DNA of 64,000 nt from Methylibium sp. NZG (GCA_001263235.1 LGRD01000028.1:1-64000); one strand, 5' to 3'. Shown: positions 7,762 through 17,279, counted from the stretch's first letter. The notes: a model not told the origin generated them from the letters alone. Translations and numbers: made by a program.

Positions 7762-9009
7762 TTGTTCGACTCGACCGCGCCAGATTTCGACCCCACCTTC
7801 ACCGAGGCGCTGCGCCGCCTGGCCGCGCTTCACCCCGGCGAGTACGCCCGCACGCGCAATGCGCTCGATGGGGCCGTCAGCGGCTTGTCGCCCTACCTCG
7901 CGCACGGCATCGTCTCGATGCGCCAGTGCGTGGCGCACCTGGCGCAGCGCCACCGGCTGGGCTTCGACGACAAGCTGATCTTCGAGTTCGCATGGCGCGA
8001 GTTCTTTCACCACGTGTGGTCGCGCGAGGGCGACGCGGTGCTGCGCGACATGCGCCCCGCCGCGCTCGGGCCGAGTCCTCGTGCGAGCGCGATGCCCAGC
8101 GACATTCGCGAAGCCCGCACCGGCGTGCCCGCCATCGACACCGCCGTTCGCCTGCTCTACACCACCGGCTACCTGCACAACCACGCACGCATGTGGCTCG
8201 CCAGCTATGTGGTGCATCTGCGCAAGGTGCATTGGCGGGCCGGCGCCGACTGGATGTTCGGCCACCTGCTCGACGGCGATGTGCCCAGCAACCACCTGAG
8301 CTGGCAGTGGGTGGCGGGCACGTTCTCAAGCAAGCCGTACCTGTTCAACGCCGACAACGTCGCGCGCTACGCGCCCAAGCGCGACTTCAAGGCGTGGGTG
8401 TCGAAGGGCACGGTGATCGACCAAGGCTACGACGCGCTGGAGCGCATCGCGCAGGCGCACGCGGACGTGGGGCCGGAGGCGGGTGCGCACGCGGCCGTTG
8501 CCGAGCCCGCGCTGCTGCCCGAGCCGCCGCAGGACGCTGCCACCTGCATCGACCTGCGCGCCACCGGTAGCGTCGCCAGCGATGCGTTCAGCCGCCTGTT
8601 CGCCAATCGGCGCGCGGTTGAACTGGTGCACCCCTGGCAGATGAGCGAGCGCGACGAGCCCAGCAGCCTGCGGCTGGGCGTGATCCACCTGCCCGCGCAC
8701 GCGGAGTTGCCGTGGAGCGAGCAGCGCTGGCGGTGGGTGCTGCAGCGTTTGCAGGCCGTGACGGATGGAGTCGTCATTGGCGACCTCGGCACGCTCCGGT
8801 TGCCACCCGGCGTATCGGCCACCACCTGCGCCGCGCCGATGCCCGGCTACGACGCCGCCCTGCGATCCGTCGCCACCCTGCAACCCGCGCCGCGGCTGAT
8901 GCCCAACCCTGAGCAGACATGCCGCTCGTTCACGTCGTACTACCAGGCGGTGCGCAAGTCGGTGCCGAGCTTGCAGCATTTGCTGAATCGGTCTCTCTTC
9001 GACGATTGA
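7762..9009 (+). CDS. Antenna-less photolyase/cryptochrome-like FAD-binding protein
   Basis: About 415 residues from a TTG start. The first 230 residues are the photolyase FAD-binding domain: LIFEFAWREFFHHVW, TGVPAIDTAVRLLYTTGYLHNH, RMWLASYVVH, then NHLSWQWVAGTFSSKPYLFN. The usual N-terminal alpha/beta antenna domain of about 130-200 residues is missing. About 170 further residues (from DAATCIDLRATG) do not resemble a photolyase domain I know. It is divergent from the DUF2256-photolyase pair, so all three may share light or stress control. It may be a repair enzyme working on FAD alone, a cryptochrome, or a partner of the other photolyase. Substrate unknown. Confidence 0.8.
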   Translation: MFDSTAPDFDPTFTEALRRLAALHPGEYARTRNALDGAVSGLSPYLAHGIVSMRQCVAHLAQRHRLGFDDKLIFEFAWREFFHHVWSREGDAVLRDMRPAALGPSPRASAMPSDIREARTGVPAIDTAVRLLYTTGYLHNHARMWLASYVVHLRKVHWRAGADWMFGHLLDGDVPSNHLSWQWVAGTFSSKPYLFNADNVARYAPKRDFKAWVSKGTVIDQGYDALERIAQAHADVGPEAGAHAAVAEPALLPEPPQDAATCIDLRATGSVASDAFSRLFANRRAVELVHPWQMSERDEPSSLRLGVIHLPAHAELPWSEQRWRWVLQRLQAVTDGVVIGDLGTLRLPPGVSATTCAAPMPGYDAALRSVATLQPAPRLMPNPEQTCRSFTSYYQAVRKSVPSLQHLLNRSLFDD

Positions 9010-9043
9010 TGCCGAACGTTTGTGCCTGCAACGACTTGAGCGG

Positions 9044-9312
9044 GCAAAGCCACAGGCGGGAGGCGTGCTCCGCTTCACTTCGGCGGTCGGCCGAGGGGCC
9101 ACGAAGGGGGCCCTTCGTGGCCCCTCGGCCGACTCCCTTGCGGTGCTCGGTCTCGCGGCCCGTCGCCGAAACTCACTCTGCGCCCTTCGTGCGCTCCGTT
9201 CAAACAGTCGGCGACAAGTCAGTCGTTGATGCGCGCTGCGCGCGCGGGCCGCAAGCCCTCCGCTCCTCAGCACCGAAGAGGCGCTGCGCCCACCTCCCGC
9301 CGGCGGCTTTGC
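9044..9312. repeat. Terminal-inverted-repeat element, copy 2 (269 bp)
   Basis: Nearly identical to 4466-4710 through long blocks (for example ggcgtgctccgcttcacttc and ccgttcaaacagtcggcgac). It has the same outer ends, gcaaagcc and ggctttgc. It is longer because its central hairpin is replaced by a 48-bp palindrome (9086-9133). It lies between the convergent ends of the photolyase-like gene and cydB, as copy 1 lies behind dsbC, which suggests insertion into, or tolerance at, transcript ends. Confidence 0.75.
9086..9133. repeat. 48-bp palindrome (23-base arms, 2-base spacer)
   Basis: Left arm 9086-9108 and right arm 9111-9133 are exact reverse complements, with GG at 9109-9110 between them. 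The core is cacgaaggg / cccttcgtg. This would form a very stable hairpin in RNA or a cruciform in DNA. No T-tract follows, so it is not a classic intrinsic terminator. Confidence 0.8.
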
Positions 9313-9382
9313 GGGAGGCATGGACTGCCCGGGTACCGAAAGTCCGTGGCATTGTTTTCTTGGCGCACAACGGTGGTGGCAG

Positions 9383-9481
9383 GCCGAGGGCGTCGGGTGA
9401 CCGACGGAGTGAAGTAAAGGAGGAGAGCCGGTACCCCGCCTCGGGGGACATGAACGGAGTCGGTTACCCGGCGGCCTCGGC
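9383..9481. repeat. Imperfect inverted repeat behind cydB
   Basis: Arms at 9383-9405 and 9459-9481 pair over 23 positions with about four mismatches, around a 53-base loop that contains AAAGGAGGAG. It lies 58 bases past the cydB stop in its direction of transcription. It may shape the 3' end of the cydAB message. Confidence 0.45.
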
Positions 9482-9538
9482 GAGCGCAGACCTCAGCGAG
9501 TGGGCCGACTGATGGAGCCAGATGGCAGCGCAACACCC

Positions 9539-10530
9539 TCACGCATACCTCAACTCCCCCGCCTTCCCGCTGAACACCCGGTACGCGAACACCGTGTAGC
9601 CCGCAATCGCCGGCACCGAGATGCAGGTGCCGATCAGGATGACCTTCAGCGCGGCCGGGCTGCTGGCGGCTTGCCAGAGGGTCATGCGGTCCATCACCAC
9701 GTACGGGAAGATGCTGTACGCCAGGCCGAAGAAGCCGAGTACGAAGACGGCGACGACGAGCATGAAGGGCACCCAGCAGAGTTTGCCCAGCACACGTTGC
9801 GAGTTGAGCATCGCGCGTGCGGCGAGCAGCGCGGCCACGGTGGTCAGCGGGATGGGCAGCAGCGCGATGATCTCCGGCATGCTGAACCAGCGCTCGCGCA
9901 CCGACGCGCTGACCCACGGCGTGGCCAGCGAGATCAGCGCCATGCCGATCACCATCGGCCACCACGCCAGCTTGGCCCAGCGCACCGCGTGCTCCTGCAG
10001 TTCGCCCTCGGTCTTCATGATCAGCCAGCACGCGCCCAGCAGCACGTAGGCCGCGGGCAGGGCAATGGCGATGGCGCCGGCGAACACGTCGTATTGCCAG
10101 CCGGTCTTGAGGCCGGTGATGTAGTGGCCGAGCATCCAGCCCTGCGATACCGCGGCCAAGGCCGAGCCGGCGATGAAGGCGTGGTTCCACCAGCGCTTGT
10201 GCACGTCGCGCGCCTTGACGCGAAAGTCGAACGCCACGCCGCGCAGAATGAGCCCGATCAGCATGAACGTGACCGGCAGGTACAGGGCGGTCAGCACCAC
10301 GCCGTGCGCCTTGGGGAAGGCGATGAGCAACAGGCCCACGCCGAGCACGAGCCAGGTTTCGTTGGCGTCCCAGAACGGGCCGATGGAGGCGACCATCACG
10401 TCCTTTTGCGCGTCGGTGGCGCGCGGCATCAGCATGCCCACGCCGAGGTCGTAGCCGTCGAGCACCACGTAGGTCAGCATCGACAGGCCCATCAGGGCCA
10501 TGAAGATGACGGGCAGCATCTCGTCAAAAC

Positions 10531-10534
<4 letters not shown>
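9539..10534 (-). CDS. cydB: Cytochrome bd-type quinol oxidase subunit II (cyanide-insensitive type)
   Basis: 331 residues with about eight to nine membrane spans. It begins MSFDEMLPVIFMALMGLSML and continues YVVLDGYDLGVGML, the conserved first-helix motif of CydB. It also has the GPFWDANETWLVLG motif. The length fits the shorter CioB-type subunit II. With CydA it forms a quinol oxidase that reduces oxygen to water without pumping protons. Its ATG overlaps the cydA stop by four bases (10531-10534). No small CydX or DUF2474-type gene is visible behind it. Confidence 0.95.
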
Positions 10535-11925
<1,391 letters not shown>

Positions 11926-12010
11926 GCGTCGTCCTCGGTCTCGTGGTGTTTTGAAGCACTGTACCGGGCAGCAGCGACAATTGCACCGCCCTTGCAAAGT
12001 ACCGTATCCG

Positions 12011-12460
12011 ATGACTCCAGCTTTCGTCTCGCCGGCTTTTGCCGCATCACCTGCCGCCCACCGCCTGGCGTATGCGGGCTTGCTGCCCTTCGTGCTGGGC
12101 GCCGCGCTGCTGTGGCTGGTACGGGCCGATGCGCACCCTTATGTGGCCGGCGCGTTGTCGGGCTATGCGGCCGTGATCGTCTCCTTCCTCGGCGGCATCC
12201 ACTGGGGCCTGGCGTTTGCGCAGCCGCGGCCGCCGGCCACGCTGTTTGCGTGGGGCGTGGTGCCGTCGCTGGTTGCTTGGGTGGCGGTGGTGCTGCCGCC
12301 GTACGCCGGGCTGGTGGTGCACGGCGTGATGCTGGTGGTGTGCTACCTGGTGGACCGGCGCGTGTACCCGCTGCACGGTGCGTCGCATTGGTTGACGTTG
12401 CGCTTTCGGCTCAGCGCCGTGGCGGCGTTGAGCTGTTTCATCGGCGCAGCGGGCAGTTGA
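12011..12460 (+). CDS. DUF3429 integral membrane protein
   Basis: 149 residues, mostly hydrophobic, with four to five predicted spans (LLPFVLGAALLWLV, SGYAAVIVSFLGGIHWGLAF, LFAWGVVPSLVAWVAVVLP, GVMLVVCYLVDR, LSAVAALSCFIGA). The GYAAVIVSFLGGIHWG segment is the hallmark of DUF3429, a family of unknown role found in proteobacteria and in a mitochondrial-protein context. The ATG at 12011 lies 85 bases from the divergent cydA start. The M61 peptidase gene follows 34 bases downstream. Confidence 0.8.
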   Translation: MTPAFVSPAFAASPAAHRLAYAGLLPFVLGAALLWLVRADAHPYVAGALSGYAAVIVSFLGGIHWGLAFAQPRPPATLFAWGVVPSLVAWVAVVLPPYAGLVVHGVMLVVCYLVDRRVYPLHGASHWLTLRFRLSAVAALSCFIGAAGS

Positions 12461-12494
12461 GTCACCCTTTCATCCCAACGCGGCGCAGCTCTTG

Positions 12495-14279
12495 ATGATC
12501 ACCTACCAGATCGGCTTGCCCGAGCCCCACACCCACAGCTTCCACGTCACGCTGACGATCCCTGCGCCGCATGCCGAGCAGCGGGTGAGCCTGCCGGTGT
12601 GGATTCCCGGCAGCTACCTGGTGCGCGAGTTCGCGCGCCACCTGAGCGGCCTGCAGGCGACCCACCGCGGCAAGCCGGTGGCCGTGCAGCAAATCGACAA
12701 GGCGACCTGGCTGGTGCGCTGCAAACCCGGCGCAGCGCTCACGCTGAGCTACCGCGTGTACGCATTCGACACCTCGGTGCGCGCCGCGTTTCTCGACGCT
12801 CAGCGCGGCTTCTTCAACGGCACCAGCCTGTGCCTGCGCGCCGAAGGCTTCGAGCAGAGGCTGCACCGGCTGGAGCTGCCGACGCTGCCCGAAGGCTGGC
12901 AGGTGGCGACTTCGTTGCCGGCGCTGAGTGTCGATGCGGCCGGCCGCGGCGCTTATGGCGCGGCCGACTACGACGAGCTCGTCGACCACCCGGTGGAGCT
13001 GGGCACGTTCTGGCGCGGCACGTTCGAAGTGCGCGGTGCGGAGCACGAGTTGGTCGTCGCCGGCGCGTTGCCCGACTTCGACGGCGAGCGCCTGCTGGCC
13101 GACACCCAGCGCATCTGTGAGGCGCAGATCGCCTTTTGGCACGGCGCTGCCGATGTGCCGCCGTTTGCTCACTACGTGTTCCTGCTCAACGCGGTGGACG
13201 ACAGCCACGGCGGCCTGGAACACCGCGCCAGCACCGCCCTCATCGCGCCGCGACGCGACCTGCCGCAGCGGGGCAAGCCCGAATCTGTGACGCTGAGCGA
13301 CGGCTACGTGAGCCTGCTCGGCCTCATCAGCCACGAGTACTTCCACACCTGGAACGTCAAGCGCCTGCGGCCGGCCGAGTTCGCGCGCTACGACTACACG
13401 CGCGAGAACTACACCGAGCTGCTGTGGTTCTTCGAGGGCTTCACGTCGTACTACGACGACCTGCTGCTGCGCCGCGCCGGCTTGATCGACGACGAGCGCT
13501 ACCTGCGCCTGCTCGCCAAGACGGTGAGCGGCGTGCTCGCCACGCCAGGGCGGCAGGTGCAGAGCGTGGCGCAGGCGAGCTTCGACGCGTGGGTGAAGTA
13601 CTACCGCACCGACGAGAACACGCCCAACGCAACGATCAGCTACTACACCAAGGGCGCGCTGGTGGCGTTGGCGCTGGACTTGAGCTTGCGCAGCGAGGCC
13701 GGTGCTGCCAAACGGGGAGGGCGTGCTGCCACGCTCGACACCGTGATGCGCCACCTGTGGGCCGCCAGCGCCGGTGGGCCGATCAGCGAGGCCGACATCG
13801 CCGCGGCGCTGCAGCACGTCGGCCGGCGATCGTTCGCCGCAGCACTGGCGGCGTGGGTGCACGGCACCGGCGAATTGCCGCTGCAGCCGCTGCTGGCCGC
13901 CGCGGGCGTGGCGTGGCAGCCGCAGAGCGCGACGCTGGCGCAGCGCCTGGGCCTGCGCGTCAGCGAGAGCGCGTTGACCGGCGTGAAGGTCAGCCATGTG
14001 CTTGCCGGCGGCGCTGCGCAGCAGGCGGGCCTGTCTGCCGGCGATGAGCTGCTGGCGCTCGACGGCTGGCGGCTGCGCCGCCTCGACGACGCGCTGCGCT
14101 TGCTGGCGCCGGGCCAGGCCGCCACGCTGCTGGCGGCGCGCGACCAGCGGGTGCTGAGCCTGGCGCTGACGCTGCCGTCAACGGACGCCGGCAACCCGCT
14201 CGCAGCGGTGTCGCTGGCGCTGCAGGACAAGCCGGCCCAGCCCGCGCTGGCCCTGCGCAAGGCGTGGCTCGGCACTTGA
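12495..14279 (+). CDS. M61-family metallopeptidase (glycyl aminopeptidase type) with C-terminal PDZ domain
   Basis: 594 residues. The N-terminal beta domain begins MITYQIGLPEPHTHSFHVTL. The zinc site is HEYFH at residues 280-284 with the family follow-up TWNVKRLRP. The third ligand is Glu314 in LLWFFEGFTSYY. A PDZ domain occupies about residues 490-560 (VSHVLAGGAAQQAGLSAGDELLALDG). M61 enzymes cleave N-terminal Gly/Ala residues. No signal peptide is visible, so it is probably cytoplasmic. The DUF3108 gene overlaps its end by 16 bases. Confidence 0.93.
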   Translation: MITYQIGLPEPHTHSFHVTLTIPAPHAEQRVSLPVWIPGSYLVREFARHLSGLQATHRGKPVAVQQIDKATWLVRCKPGAALTLSYRVYAFDTSVRAAFLDAQRGFFNGTSLCLRAEGFEQRLHRLELPTLPEGWQVATSLPALSVDAAGRGAYGAADYDELVDHPVELGTFWRGTFEVRGAEHELVVAGALPDFDGERLLADTQRICEAQIAFWHGAADVPPFAHYVFLLNAVDDSHGGLEHRASTALIAPRRDLPQRGKPESVTLSDGYVSLLGLISHEYFHTWNVKRLRPAEFARYDYTRENYTELLWFFEGFTSYYDDLLLRRAGLIDDERYLRLLAKTVSGVLATPGRQVQSVAQASFDAWVKYYRTDENTPNATISYYTKGALVALALDLSLRSEAGAAKRGGRAATLDTVMRHLWAASAGGPISEADIAAALQHVGRRSFAAALAAWVHGTGELPLQPLLAAAGVAWQPQSATLAQRLGLRVSESALTGVKVSHVLAGGAAQQAGLSAGDELLALDGWRLRRLDDALRLLAPGQAATLLAARDQRVLSLALTLPSTDAGNPLAAVSLALQDKPAQPALALRKAWLGT

Positions 14280-15649
14280 GCCTGACCGCGCGCCGGCCTG
14301 CGGCGTTGGCGCTGGTGGGCGTGGCGGTGCTGGCGGTCCACGGGTACGTGACGCAGTGGCTTGGCGAGCATCTGTTCGACCCTGCGCTCGCCGACGCTGC
14401 GCCTGCCCGCATGGAAGTGGCCTACGTGCGCGAGATGGCCGCCGAATCGACTCCGCCGGCCGTGGCGGCGCCGGCTGCGCCGCCGGCTCCGGCGGTGGCT
14501 GTGACGGCGGCTGCAACCGCGGTCGCTGTAACTCCTCCGCCCAAGGCGGCGTCGGCGCCGGAGCCCGCGGCGAGCCGCGCGAGCCGCCAGCCGCCTCTGC
14601 GCCCGAAGCCCGCGGCGTCGAGCGCAGAAGCAGAATCGGAGGTCGTGCTGTCGCCCGACTCGACCGCGGGCTCGTCGCCGGAGGCGGCTGATACATCGAT
14701 CGCCAGCGACACGCGCAATGCAGCGCCCGATGCGCCGCCCGAGGTGTCGGCGGCCGCGTCTTTGGCGGCGTCAGCGGCGGCCTCAGCGGCATCCAACCCG
14801 ACGGCCGCGCAGTCGGTCGCTGCGGTCGCGCCCGAGGCAGCGAAGCCGCGCGCAGCCGGCGCTGCAAGCGCCGCCGCGCCGGTTGGCAGCGTGTTCGCTG
14901 CACCCACGGTGCTGGCGCAGTCACCACCCGCTCCCGCTTCCGCTTCCGCAGCCGACGGCGCCAGCGGCCTGCCGCCGTTCGACTGGCCGGCCTCCACCCG
15001 CATGAGCTACCGCCTCACCGGCAAGGTGCGCGGCGAGGTGCATGGCGACGCGCAGGTCGAGTGGATCCGCGTCGGCCGGCGCTACCAGGTGCACCTGGAC
15101 GTGACCGTGGGCCTGAGCGTGGCGCCGCTGATGACGCGCCGCATGAGCAGCGACGGCGACATCACCGCCGAGGGCCTGTCGCCACGCCGCTACGACCAGG
15201 ACACCAAGATCGGGTTCGGCCCGCGCCAGCGCTCGACGGTGCTGTTCGAGCCCGCTGCCGTGGTGCTGGCGGGCGGCCAGCGCCGCGAAAGGCTGCCGGG
15301 CATGCAGGACACGGCGAGCCAGTTCATCCAGCTGATCTACTTGTTTGGCACGCAGCCGGGGCTGCTGCGCGCCGGCACCGCGCTCGAAGTGCCGCTGGCG
15401 CTGCCGCGCAACACCTCGGTCTGGGCCTACGACGTGGTCGGCGAAGACACGGTGCACAGCCCGATCGGCCCGATCGCCGCTTTCCACCTGAAGCCGCGGC
15501 GCGCGGTGGTCAAAGGCGGCGACCTGAGTGCAGAGATGTGGTTTGCGCCGGGCTACCGCTACCTGCCGGTGCGCATTCGCATCGAGCAGGATGCGCAGAC
15601 CTTCGTCGACCTGGTGGTGGCGCGCAAGCCCGAGCTGGGTGCGCCCTGA
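14264..15649 (+). CDS. DUF3108 domain protein with an Ala/Pro-rich linker
   Basis: 461 residues from a GTG at 14264 that overlaps the peptidase end. One N-terminal membrane anchor (about residues 12-32, ALALVGVAVLAVHGYVTQWL) is followed by roughly 190 residues almost entirely of A, P, S and E. A DUF3108 beta domain then runs from about residue 245 to the end (FDWPASTRMSYRLTGKVRG ... AEMWFAPGYRYLPVRIRIEQ). The layout resembles a TonB-like spacer that spans the periplasm. DUF3108 proteins are widespread in proteobacteria with unknown role. A later start (ATG at 14411) would remove the anchor. Confidence 0.8.
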   Translation: MARHLSLTARRPAALALVGVAVLAVHGYVTQWLGEHLFDPALADAAPARMEVAYVREMAAESTPPAVAAPAAPPAPAVAVTAAATAVAVTPPPKAASAPEPAASRASRQPPLRPKPAASSAEAESEVVLSPDSTAGSSPEAADTSIASDTRNAAPDAPPEVSAAASLAASAAASAASNPTAAQSVAAVAPEAAKPRAAGAASAAAPVGSVFAAPTVLAQSPPAPASASAADGASGLPPFDWPASTRMSYRLTGKVRGEVHGDAQVEWIRVGRRYQVHLDVTVGLSVAPLMTRRMSSDGDITAEGLSPRRYDQDTKIGFGPRQRSTVLFEPAAVVLAGGQRRERLPGMQDTASQFIQLIYLFGTQPGLLRAGTALEVPLALPRNTSVWAYDVVGEDTVHSPIGPIAAFHLKPRRAVVKGGDLSAEMWFAPGYRYLPVRIRIEQDAQTFVDLVVARKPELGAP

Positions 15650-15654
15650 GGTTG

Positions 15655-15690
15655 CGGATCGGACGGCGGATCGGACGGCGGATCGGGCGG
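15655..15690. repeat. 12-bp tandem repeat, three units
   Basis: The unit cggatcggacgg occurs at 15655-15666, 15667-15678 and, with one change, 15679-15690. It lies in the 84-bp gap between convergent genes. Confidence 0.7.
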
Positions 15691-15733
15691 CGGGTCAGCT
15701 TGCGCGTCAGCCGGGCTGGGCGCCTCCCGCGCC

Positions 15734-16219
15734 TCAACCGAGTGGCGTGTCGATGAACCGGCTGCCGAAGTCGGCCGCAACAGCCGCGCCGCGGGCCGTC
15801 TGCAACAACTGTTGGGCCGTCTGCAGGACCGGCATCAGCTGGTTCCAGTCGGAACACTTTTCCATGCGCAGGGCCAGCGTTTCGGCAGACGGCCCGAGCT
15901 GGTCGTTGAGCGCGCGCAGTGCCTCCCGGCGGCGCTGCTCGAAAGCCGGCGCGGGTGCGCTCGCAGCCCGTGGCGGCGAAGGCTCAGTGGCGCGCAGCGC
16001 GGGGCGTTGCTCAACCACAGCAATCGCTTCGATGAACCCGTCGTCCAAGAGAGTCTGCAGCGAGACTGCCGGGTCACCTGGAATCAGCTTGGCCAGTTCG
16101 ACGTCGTTGCGATGGCCGTCAACCAGGATCAGTGCCGTGCGCAAGCGAGGCAGCAGCCTGAACAGACGAGTTTCGATCTCGGTCTGACCCTTGTCGGTCT
16201 TGCGATAGATCGTGGCCAT
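15734..16219 (-). CDS. Conserved hypothetical protein
   Basis: 161 residues, MATIYRKTDKGQTEIETRLF at the start. The first 70 residues (LRTALILVDGHRNDVELAKLIPGD, then LQTLLDDGFIEAI) look like a winged-helix or response-regulator-output-like fold seen in short Burkholderiales proteins. A proline/alanine linker and a helical C-terminal half (RRREALRALNDQLGPSAETLALRME) follow. No catalytic motif is seen. It is divergent from the enoyl-CoA hydratase gene by 106 bases. A DNA-binding or signalling role is possible but unproven. Confidence 0.65.
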   Translation of the reverse strand: MATIYRKTDKGQTEIETRLFRLLPRLRTALILVDGHRNDVELAKLIPGDPAVSLQTLLDDGFIEAIAVVEQRPALRATEPSPPRAASAPAPAFEQRRREALRALNDQLGPSAETLALRMEKCSDWNQLMPVLQTAQQLLQTARGAAVAADFGSRFIDTPLG

Positions 16220-16325
16220 GGGTGTCGGAAGGAGGGATTGAGAAGCGTACCGCGCGGGCGGCTCGGGCGCCGGTGGTTCGTCACGTTCACCCGTATAGTG
16301 TGTTGGGTTTCAGAGGAGTTTCAAG

Positions 16326-17114
16326 ATGGAACGCGATTTTCTTCACACCGAGGTTCGTGGTACCGGCGAGCGCAAGGTCGGCCTGGTGACGCTGAACCGC
16401 CCCAAGCAACTTAACGCTCTGAACGACGGCCTGATGAACGAGTTGGGCGAGGTGCTCAAGGCCTTCGACGCCGACGACGGCATCGGCTGCATCGTCATCA
16501 CCGGCAGCGAAAAGGCATTCGCCGCCGGCGCCGACATCGGCGCGATGGCGAGCTGGAGCTACATGGATGTCTACAAGAGCGACTACATCACGCGCAACTG
16601 GGAGCAGATCCGCGCGGTGCGCAAGCCGGTGATTGCCGCGGTGGCGGGTTTTGCGCTGGGCGGCGGCTGCGAACTGGCGATGATGTGCGACTTCATCATC
16701 GCGGCCGACAACGCCAAGTTCGGTCAACCCGAAATCAAGCTGGGCATCATCCCCGGCGCCGGCGGCACGCAGCGGCTGCCACGCGCCGTCTCCAAGGCCA
16801 AGGCGATGGACATGGTGCTGACCAGCCGCATGATGGACGCCGCCGAGGCCGAACGCGCCGGCCTGGTGTCGCGCGTGGTGCCGCTGGCCGAACTGCTGGA
16901 CGTGACGCTGGCCGCCGCGCAGACCATCTGCGAGCTCAGCGGGCCGAGCGTGATGATGGCCAAGGAGAGCGTGAACCGCGCCTTCGAAGGGCCGCTGGCC
17001 GACGGCATCCAGTTCGAACGCCGCCTGTTCCATTCGCTCTTCGCGACCGAAGACCAGAAGGAAGGCATGGACGCGTTCGTGAACAAGCGCAAGGCGGCGT
17101 TCAAGCAGCGTTAG
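16326..17114 (+). CDS. Enoyl-CoA hydratase/isomerase family protein
   Basis: 262 residues, normal for a crotonase. The CoA/oxyanion-hole segment [12 protein letters not shown] lies near residue 65. The catalytic pair Glu116 ([11 protein letters not shown]) and Glu136 ([18 protein letters not shown]) has the 20-residue spacing of true hydratases. It should add water across 2-enoyl-CoA in beta-oxidation. A GAGGAG-type ribosome binding site lies just upstream (caGAGGAGtttcaagATG), with a TATAGT -10-like box before it. The stop TAG lies inside the TTAG that flanks the MITE-like element. Confidence 0.93.
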   Translation: MERDFLHTEVRGTGERKVGLVTLNRPKQLNALNDGLMNELGEVLKAFDADDGIGCIVITGSEKAFAAGADIGAMASWSYMDVYKSDYITRNWEQIRAVRKPVIAAVAGFALGGGCELAMMCDFIIAADNAKFGQPEIKLGIIPGAGGTQRLPRAVSKAKAMDMVLTSRMMDAAEAERAGLVSRVVPLAELLDVTLAAAQTICELSGPSVMMAKESVNRAFEGPLADGIQFERRLFHSLFATEDQKEGMDAFVNKRKAAFKQR

Positions 17115-17275
17115 GGCGACGCTGAACAAGTCCCCGCGAGTGCGCGCGCCCTGATTTGGGATGGACTGCAAGGCGCAAACCGCAGCCATAGCCCAAGCTA
17201 TGGCGAGGATTTGCAACGCAGCAGGCCGCCCAAAGCAGGGATGCGCGTGCCGCGAGGGACTTGTTCAGCGTTGCC
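17115..17275. mobile_element. MITE-like hairpin element flanked by TTAG
   Basis: The ends ggcgacgctgaacaagtccc (17115-17134) and gggacttgttcagcgttgcc (17256-17275) are inverted repeats with one mismatch. Pairing continues imperfectly through the whole 161 bp to a central ccatag...ctatgg loop. TTAG stands directly on both sides (17111-17114 and 17276-17279), like a 4-bp target duplication of the YTAR type known for IS5-family transposition. No transposase is encoded here, so it would need one acting in trans. Confidence 0.75.
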
Positions 17276-17279
17276 TTAG

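Larger units (their letters stand above)
9010..9538. other. 529-bp intergenic stretch with repeat copy 2 and a second hairpin
   Basis: The region between the convergent photolyase-like gene and cydB holds the terminal-inverted-repeat element (9044-9312). It also holds an imperfect inverted repeat with 23-base arms (9383-9405 and 9459-9481). I see no supportable gene here. Short open frames exist in several phases but have no start signals. Confidence 0.6.

Noticed and set aside
9086-9133. Palindrome as an intrinsic terminator
   Set aside because: The hairpin is strong but no T-run follows on either strand, so it is listed as a repeat only.
9315-9538. Possible CydX or DUF2474 small subunit behind cydB
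   Set aside because: No short hydrophobic frame with a start signal was found on the minus strand in this interval.
16326-17114. Disruption of the enoyl-CoA hydratase by the MITE-like element
   Set aside because: The reading frame ends at its natural C-terminus. The stop codon falls in the duplicated TTAG and is kept.
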